A stretch of 48,221 bases of DNA, from the NCBI RefSeq assembly GCF_004551525.1, contig NZ_SATR01000035.1, positions 256 to 48,476 on the forward strand. Reading direction: 5' to 3'. Shown piece by piece: positions 43,200 through 48,221 of this stretch. Made by a program: the position numbers and the translations under genes. How positions within the stretch are numbered: the stretch's first letter is position 1; every line of letters begins with the position of its first letter. The notes under the pieces were generated by a model, which was not told the origin of the DNA, ran no database searches, and worked only from the letters and a program-made list of their open reading frames with translations. Source of the DNA: Vibrio ouci (lineage in GTDB: Bacteria; Pseudomonadota; Gammaproteobacteria; Enterobacterales; Vibrionaceae).

Positions 43200-43445
43200 T
43201 CATTGATGGATACCTGACTTTGCCGGTGTTGGGTATCCTCCCTTTTATGTTGTTTTCGATTCTATAAACCTTCCTGTTTTGTATAAATATTCAAATTCCT
43301 CTTCAACTAGAGTCATCCTTTAGCCCGCTGACAGGGTTAAGTGTGTTTGGCTATTTAGATAAAGCGATCTCATGTAAATAAAAGATTAAAACTCTGGTTC
43401 GTGAATGTTAAATGGAGAGTGTTTTTGATTTTATTTTCATTAATG

Positions 43446-43520
43446 GTGAATAAATTTTCACTATTGTCTTGTTTTGGCGTTTTTTGCGGATATAATCAAT
43501 TTCATTGAAAAGTTATTCAC
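43446..43520 (+). promoter_or_regulatory. Promoter and repeats upstream of yjiH
   Basis: In the 357-bp gap before yjiH: an inverted repeat GTGAA-TAAATT-TTCAC (43446-43461), a second half TTATTCAC at 43513-43520, and a promoter TTGTTT (43469) -16 bp- TATAAT (43491). The rest of the gap (43200-43445) holds no clear feature. Confidence 0.5.
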
Positions 43521-43556
43521 TATTTATGAGTTTATAGTCATCTAGGGAGTAGTCAG

Positions 43557-44930
43557 ATGAGCGATACACTTCTTGCCCAAGAGGGTCACAAATCAAGCAG
43601 AAACCTGCTGATGTTTGCGATTCCATCATTATTGGGTTTGTTCTTTTTCCTTGCGCCACTTACTTACGATGGTAGCTTTACCTTTCCTTTGGCCTTAATG
43701 GCAAAAGCATTTAAAGCTGTTCTTGGTGATGCAATTCTACCAACCGTAACTGGAGTGATCTGTTTTTCTGCGATTGCTTCGATAGCTGCAAGTCTTATTA
43801 AGCCAACTTTTGTGACTCAATCTCCTCTGCTTATTAGACTTTTTGTTCTTACACCGACGTGGTTGGCCATTCGTACTCTAGGTGCGGTATTTACTCTGCT
43901 AGCGCTGCACCAAATCGGTCCTGAGATCATTTGGAATGGCAATACTGGTGGACTGGTTCTAAACGATCTTCTGCCATCACTGCTTGTGACTTTTTTCTTA
44001 GCTGGCCTATTGCTGCCACTACTACTGAACTTTGGTCTGCTAGAACTGCTAGGCACCTTGCTAAGTAAGTTTATGCGCCCAATTTTCCGTCTACCGGGTA
44101 GAGCCGCGATTGACTGTATGTCTTCATGGTTAGGTGATGGTACTGTCGGTGTAATCCTGACCAGTAAGCAGTATGAAGATAAAAAGTACACAGCGCGTGA
44201 AGCTGCTGTAGTTGCAACCATGTTCTCACCAGTGGGTATTTCATTCTCGCTCGTTGTTCTTACTCAGGTAGGTTTAGCGAACTACTTTGTACCGTTCTAC
44301 TTTGCAATCTGTCTATCGGGCGTGGTGGCGGCGATGGTGATTCAGTTCCTACCGCCTCTGTCATACAAGAAAGATCTCTACATTGATGGTACTGCGCCAA
44401 ACCGTGACGATGAGCTAGTACCAGCAGGCAAATCGACCGTAGGGTATGGCCTTGAGCTAGCATTAAAACGTGCTGACAAAGTGAAGAGCTTAGGTTCAGT
44501 TGCCAAAGAAGGTTTCAGTAACGCGCTTGATATGGTGTTTGGTGTACTTCCAGTGGTAATGGCGATTGGTACTTTAGGTCTTATCGTTGCAGAAGCGACA
44601 CCAATTTTCTCACTAATGGGCGCGCCGTTCGTTCCACTGCTAGAGATGCTAAATGTGCCAGAAGCAGCCGCGGCGGCAGAGACAATGTTGGTTGGCTTTA
44701 CCGATATGTATGTTCCTTCGATCATTGCAGCGTCTACGATTGATACTGATCTAACCAAGTTTGTTGTGGCAGCTCTGTCAGTTACTCAGCTTATCTTCAT
44801 GTCAGAAACAGGTTCTGTCATTCTAAGCAGTAAAGTGCCAATTAACTTCCTAGAACTGATGGCTATCTTCCTGCTAAGAACATTAGTGACACTACCAATT
44901 ATTGTTCTAGTGGCACACGCTATCTTCTAA
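43557..44930 (+). CDS. yjiH: YjiH-family membrane protein (nucleoside-recognition/Gate domain)
   Basis: 457 residues, about ten membrane helices, with the Gate-domain stretch CMSSWLGDGTVGVILTSKQYEDKKYTAREAAVV and GFTDMYVPSIIAASTIDTDLTKF. The E. coli homologue YjiH lies beside an isoaspartyl dipeptidase (IadA), which fits the peptide-degrading setting here. Transport role assumed; substrate unknown. GGGAGTAG precedes the ATG. Confidence 0.83.
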   Translation: MSDTLLAQEGHKSSRNLLMFAIPSLLGLFFFLAPLTYDGSFTFPLALMAKAFKAVLGDAILPTVTGVICFSAIASIAASLIKPTFVTQSPLLIRLFVLTPTWLAIRTLGAVFTLLALHQIGPEIIWNGNTGGLVLNDLLPSLLVTFFLAGLLLPLLLNFGLLELLGTLLSKFMRPIFRLPGRAAIDCMSSWLGDGTVGVILTSKQYEDKKYTAREAAVVATMFSPVGISFSLVVLTQVGLANYFVPFYFAICLSGVVAAMVIQFLPPLSYKKDLYIDGTAPNRDDELVPAGKSTVGYGLELALKRADKVKSLGSVAKEGFSNALDMVFGVLPVVMAIGTLGLIVAEATPIFSLMGAPFVPLLEMLNVPEAAAAAETMLVGFTDMYVPSIIAASTIDTDLTKFVVAALSVTQLIFMSETGSVILSSKVPINFLELMAIFLLRTLVTLPIIVLVAHAIF

Positions 44931-44953
44931 TTAGAACCGTGTTGTAACTACTA

Positions 44954-44985
44954 GCCCGATACGCATTTGCCTATCGGGTTTTTGT
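44954..44985. terminator. Terminator between yjiH and the MocR gene
   Basis: CCCGATA and TATCGGG pair across ten bases, then a T run (TTTTTGTTTTT). It serves yjiH; the convergent MocR gene ends at its edge. Confidence 0.85.
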
Positions 44986-44987
44986 TT

Positions 44988-46379
44988 TTAATTCAGTTTC
45001 GAATTGCTAATAATCAACGCAATTAGCGTGTCTAAATCCTGCTTCGCTTTGCCTTGAATTGGAAAGCCCATATTGACTCGAATACAGTCAGTGTAGAGAT
45101 CTAAAGTGCTAAACAAGCTACCAAGACGAATATCCAATTGGAGCTTATCAACTTGCTCAGCAAACGCATTGTGGTCGAGATGCGGGATCTGAATCCACAG
45201 TACCATGCCACCTTGCGGGTTGCTCAGCTTGATCTGTTTAGGCAGCTTGTGCGTTAAGTAAGTAAGGTATTCTTGCCTGAGCGTTAATAGCTGATTTCGT
45301 CTGCGTTTGACATGTTTGGCATACTGACCGGACTCGATAAAGTCTGCCACAGCTAATTGAGTCGGCAAGGCAACACCATAACTGGCTGCGGCGAACTGGG
45401 TTTTATACTGCTCGAAATAACGGCCTGGTAAGCACCAGCCTAGTCGGTAGCTTGGTGAGAGGCTTTTGGATACTGAGCCACACCATAAGACGTAACCGCC
45501 TTTGTCGTAATATTTGGCGGGCAGTGGGGTATGGGATGAGTAAGATAGTTCTAAATAGACATCATCTTCGATAACTGGGACTTGATATTGGTTAGCCAAC
45601 TGGGCGAGTTTTTGCTTCTGGTTCGCGGACATATTGATCCCTTGAGGGTTCATGTGTGAGGTACAGAAGATCGCGGCATCGACACGTTGGTGTTTTAGGT
45701 GGTTTTCCAATTGCTCCAGATCGACCCCGTCATCCAGTGATGGAATCTCGATAATCTTGCGCGACATCTGACCGAGAAGTTCTATGATGCCATTAAAGCA
45801 AGGAGAGCTGATCGCAATGGTATCGCCCTCTTCACTGCAAGACTCTAATGCCGCTTTGATTGCCGACATACATCCGGCGGTGATGACTAACTCGTCTGAA
45901 GAAAAATGGTGATCAAATTTGGCGAAATGACCTACTAGTGCATCGCGAAGGGACGGCTCACCTTGGATGTTAGGGTAATGATTGATGCGATCCCCCATAC
46001 GACGAAGTGAGCGCCGAAAGCTGCGCTCTAACTCGGTGATGGATTGCTCGTCGTTGGCGGTACTAGAGACACCTAATGGACCATTGAGTGCGTTGTGAGT
46101 GGGTACGCTTTTCTTAACGTGAGAGACCTTACTGACAAACTGTACCAAGTCAGGGGTAAGGTGAGAGGGCTGACGTGGCGAGACATAATAGCCAGCTTGT
46201 GGACGAGCATGAATCCATCCTTGAGACTCTAACTCTTGATAACAGCTCACCACTGTCGACATACTGACAGACTGCTGCTTAGCCAGTTGCCTCAGTGAGG
46301 GCATTTTGCGGCCCTCTGTGCGTTTACCGCTCTCAATCTCTTCAATAAATTGCTCGGCTAACTGTCTATAGATACTCAT
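44988..46379 (-). CDS. MocR-type regulator, GntR winged helix fused to PLP aminotransferase fold
   Basis: About 463 residues. N-terminal GntR helix-turn-helix (~1-65: KMPSLRQLAKQQSVSMSTVVSCYQELESQGWI). A class I aminotransferase-like domain (~115-460) with FCTSHMNPQG, VIEDDVYLEL and the PLP-lysine in GSVSKSLSPSYRLGW. Such proteins sense PLP and amino-acid derivatives. It is divergent from an EamA exporter 104 bp away, its likely target. ATG 46379 was taken over an in-frame TTG at 46397. TGTATCTG repeats in the gap may be its sites. Confidence 0.85.
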   Translation of the reverse strand: MSIYRQLAEQFIEEIESGKRTEGRKMPSLRQLAKQQSVSMSTVVSCYQELESQGWIHARPQAGYYVSPRQPSHLTPDLVQFVSKVSHVKKSVPTHNALNGPLGVSSTANDEQSITELERSFRRSLRRMGDRINHYPNIQGEPSLRDALVGHFAKFDHHFSSDELVITAGCMSAIKAALESCSEEGDTIAISSPCFNGIIELLGQMSRKIIEIPSLDDGVDLEQLENHLKHQRVDAAIFCTSHMNPQGINMSANQKQKLAQLANQYQVPVIEDDVYLELSYSSHTPLPAKYYDKGGYVLWCGSVSKSLSPSYRLGWCLPGRYFEQYKTQFAAASYGVALPTQLAVADFIESGQYAKHVKRRRNQLLTLRQEYLTYLTHKLPKQIKLSNPQGGMVLWIQIPHLDHNAFAEQVDKLQLDIRLGSLFSTLDLYTDCIRVNMGFPIQGKAKQDLDTLIALIISNSKLN

Positions 46380-46482
46380 CCGTGTATTCAAACTCAACTG
46401 TACTGGTTTTTGTTTTAAAAATTGTATCTGTATCTGATTGGTGCCTCAAGGGATACTGCTGAAAAACATAGGAGGGATGAAT

Positions 46483-47379
46483 ATGAAAAGAAATGATTTG
46501 CTGTTGGCGGTTCTCGTTATGGCGATTTGGGGATTTAATTTCTCAATGATCAAAATGGGCGTCACCAATGTCCACCCTTTGCTGGCAACTGCTGCGCGGT
46601 TTGCATTGGCAGTGTTCCCTGCGATTTTCTTTATTCCTAGACCGAAAGTCGCTTGGCGATACTTAGTCAGCTACGGGCTGGTCTTTGGTGTCGGGATTTG
46701 GGGCATGGCTTCTTGGTCAATTACCGTAGGGCTATCATCAGGGATGTCGTCGGTACTGCTGTCTGGAAACGTATTAATTGGCATGGCCGTTGGCATCGTG
46801 ATCTTCAAAGAAGAATCGCCAGTTCGAAAACTTATCGGCGCGGCTCTCGCTTTGTGCGCGCTGGTGGTATTGGTTTCAGCGACCACAGGCAACGTCACGT
46901 TCAATGGCATCATCTTAATCATGATTGCAGCGTGTAGCTGGACATTGATGGGTGTGATTGTGAAAAAGTCACAAACAACCCAAGCTTTTGCGTTTAATGT
47001 CTGGGGCATGTTGTTTGCGCCGATTCCGTTAGTGTTGTTTGCGGTCTCTTTGCATGGTGAGCAAATACTGTGGCAAGCGGTTGAACTATGGGACTGGAAT
47101 ACGACTATTGCCGTGGTGTTTCAGGCTTACCCGACCACCTTGTTTGGCTACTGGGTGTGGAACATGATGCTGATTAAGTACCCGTTAAGTACTACTGCAC
47201 CTTTGACTTTGTTGGTGCCAGTCTTTGCCTTGATTAGCGGTTACTTTATGTATGACGAAGTGCTGTCGTTAGCTCAGATCGTTGCATCTGGACTGTTTTT
47301 GATAGGCATTGGTTTGATTGTTAAACCTGCTAACGCGCCTTTATTCAAAATGAGCCTTAAGACTCCATTGGTTCGTTAG
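46483..47379 (+). CDS. EamA/DMT-family transporter
   Basis: About 298 residues, ten membrane helices, two EamA repeats (AIWGFNFSMIKMGV; VFQAYPTTLFGYWVWNMM). ATG 46483 was chosen because AGGAGGG lies 7 bases upstream. It is divergent from the MocR regulator and probably controlled by it. Relatives export amino acids or metabolites; substrate unknown. Confidence 0.85.
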   Translation: MKRNDLLLAVLVMAIWGFNFSMIKMGVTNVHPLLATAARFALAVFPAIFFIPRPKVAWRYLVSYGLVFGVGIWGMASWSITVGLSSGMSSVLLSGNVLIGMAVGIVIFKEESPVRKLIGAALALCALVVLVSATTGNVTFNGIILIMIAACSWTLMGVIVKKSQTTQAFAFNVWGMLFAPIPLVLFAVSLHGEQILWQAVELWDWNTTIAVVFQAYPTTLFGYWVWNMMLIKYPLSTTAPLTLLVPVFALISGYFMYDEVLSLAQIVASGLFLIGIGLIVKPANAPLFKMSLKTPLVR

Positions 47380-47384
47380 ACTAG

Positions 47385-47416
47385 TGGCACTGAGTTATAA
47401 AGCTAACTCAGTGCCA
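47385..47416. terminator. Perfect hairpin between convergent genes
   Basis: TGGCACTGAGTTA (47385-47397) and TAACTCAGTGCCA (47404-47416) pair perfectly across TAAAGC. No strong T run follows on either side, so it may be a weak bidirectional terminator. Confidence 0.7.
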
Positions 47417-47423
47417 ATTAAAT

Positions 47424-48110
47424 CTAAACCAGTTCGACTTCCACATCTGTTTGGGCTTGGCTAGAGCAGGCTAGCGTGTAACCATTGGCAATATCTTCTT
47501 CGCTCAAGGTTTCAGTGCTGGTACGTGAGACCTCGCCTTTGGTCACCTTACATTTGCACGAACCACACATACCGCTGCGACAAGCGATGATGATTGGCAC
47601 GCCGTTTTCTTCCAATACGTCCGCAAGGGTAGAGCCTTGAGCAACTTCGGTTGCGACGCCAAATGCAGGCACTTCAAATTGAACCACACCACCGAATTCG
47701 TTTTCCGAATGAGCCTCAATGGGAGTGAAGCTCTCTTGGTGGAATTGCTCAGGAGCGACACCCAGCGCTAAAGCATTGCTTTCCATATCTTGCATAAACT
47801 GAGTTGGGCCGCAAAGGTAGACAGTGCGCTCAGCAATATCAGGACAAAGCGTATTCAGCCACTCTTTGTCGAGGCGCCCCTGAGGGTGACGTGTACCACT
47901 ATTGTCTTTAAGCAGTAGCTTGAAATCGAAGTTGTCATTGGCAGCATCCATCGACTCTAACTGATCAAAGTAGATAGTCTTGCTTGCACTTTTCGCCATA
48001 TGGATAAAGGTAATGTCGATATTCTCTTTATCTCGTAGCCAAGTTGAAGCCATCGACATCACCGGGGTGATACCAGGGCGCGAGCATACTTTGTTCAATT
48101 TATAGCCCAA
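47424..48110 (-). pseudogene. Ferredoxin-type NAD(P)H oxidoreductase, 5' part missing
   Basis: The remaining ~228 residues are the NAD-binding half of an FNR-like reductase (GITPVMSM, RTVYLCGPTQFM) and a C-terminal [2Fe-2S] domain with CRSGMCGSCKCKV and LACSSQ cysteines. This resembles the Hcr/GbcB-type hybrid-cluster oxidoreductases. The flavin-binding part should precede it, but the frame can be followed only ~15 codons upstream of the TTG at 48110 to a TGA at 48153-48155. The usual LLLSAGSG before GITPVMSM is reduced to KVCSRP. Another frame, open from the edge to a TAA at 48100-48102, overlaps it. So the gene is disrupted or the right end of the sequence is unreliable. Confidence 0.6.
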
Positions 48111-48221
48111 AGAATACTCGTGCTCTGTAATCGTCGCACCAACCCGCTTTTTTCAGCTTTTGCCTTTGACTTGGAGCACCACACTCACATTGCTTGAGCA
48201 TGTTCATGACGAAGCGTCTAA

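Overview
The window is most likely chromosomal DNA of a Vibrio species. The clearest pointers are a Qrr quorum-sensing small RNA with its sigma-54 promoter and LuxO sites (about 22720-22941), an aerobactin-uptake locus in the arrangement known from V. vulnificus (iutA, iutR, vatCDB), and a run of genes with typical Vibrio relatives. The species cannot be fixed from this sequence. The left edge cuts a gene. At the right edge the last gene has lost its 5' part.

Bases 1-10260 are the early and integration end of a P2/K139-like prophage or related satellite; its remainder lies left of the window. A minus-strand early operon runs PrtN-like activator, Cox, CII, two unknown genes, a GpA-type HUH replication endonuclease, a 58-residue protein and a ColE2-type Rep protein (cut by the edge). 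A self-cleaving S24 repressor is divergent from it. Between repressor and integrase lies an AT-rich two-gene cargo: an unknown 360-residue protein and a 707-residue AlbA_2/HATPase protein with eight seven-residue SSDDL-type repeats. This is the best candidate for an undescribed (possibly anti-phage) system. The integrase gene has a LexA box just before its start.

Bases 10291-22600 hold an ABC exporter, a CtlX-type hydrolase, and the ferric-aerobactin uptake genes: iutA with an in-frame TAA, the GntR-type repressor iutR, vatBDC and a FhuF-like reductase, with two Fur boxes. A DUF368/PopT membrane protein follows. Bases 22700-24470 hold qrr and gltS.

Bases 24500-31320 hold a PilZ protein, a small GNAT protein, an APH-fold kinase, a GNAT gene broken by an in-frame TAA, an MFS gene broken by a frameshift, a Gfo/Idh/MocA oxidoreductase and an SgrR-type regulator. 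Bases 31322-35207 hold a LysR regulator divergent from a compact three-gene cassette: an argininosuccinate-synthase-like ligase, a 2-oxoglutarate/Fe amino-acid hydroxylase and an EamA exporter. This looks like a small unassigned biosynthetic pathway.

Bases 35249-37608 hold a cytochrome c' and a periplasmic two-domain protein divergent from a cytochrome b561 and a MarR regulator, separated by a perfect 48-bp palindrome. Bases 37794-44930 form a peptide/aspartate catabolic region: RpiR regulator, DcuC, PepT, PepE, an AstE/AspA-type deacylase and YjiH. The window closes with a MocR regulator divergent from an EamA transporter, and a 5'-truncated ferredoxin-type oxidoreductase. No rRNA, tRNA, CRISPR array or insertion sequence was recognised.
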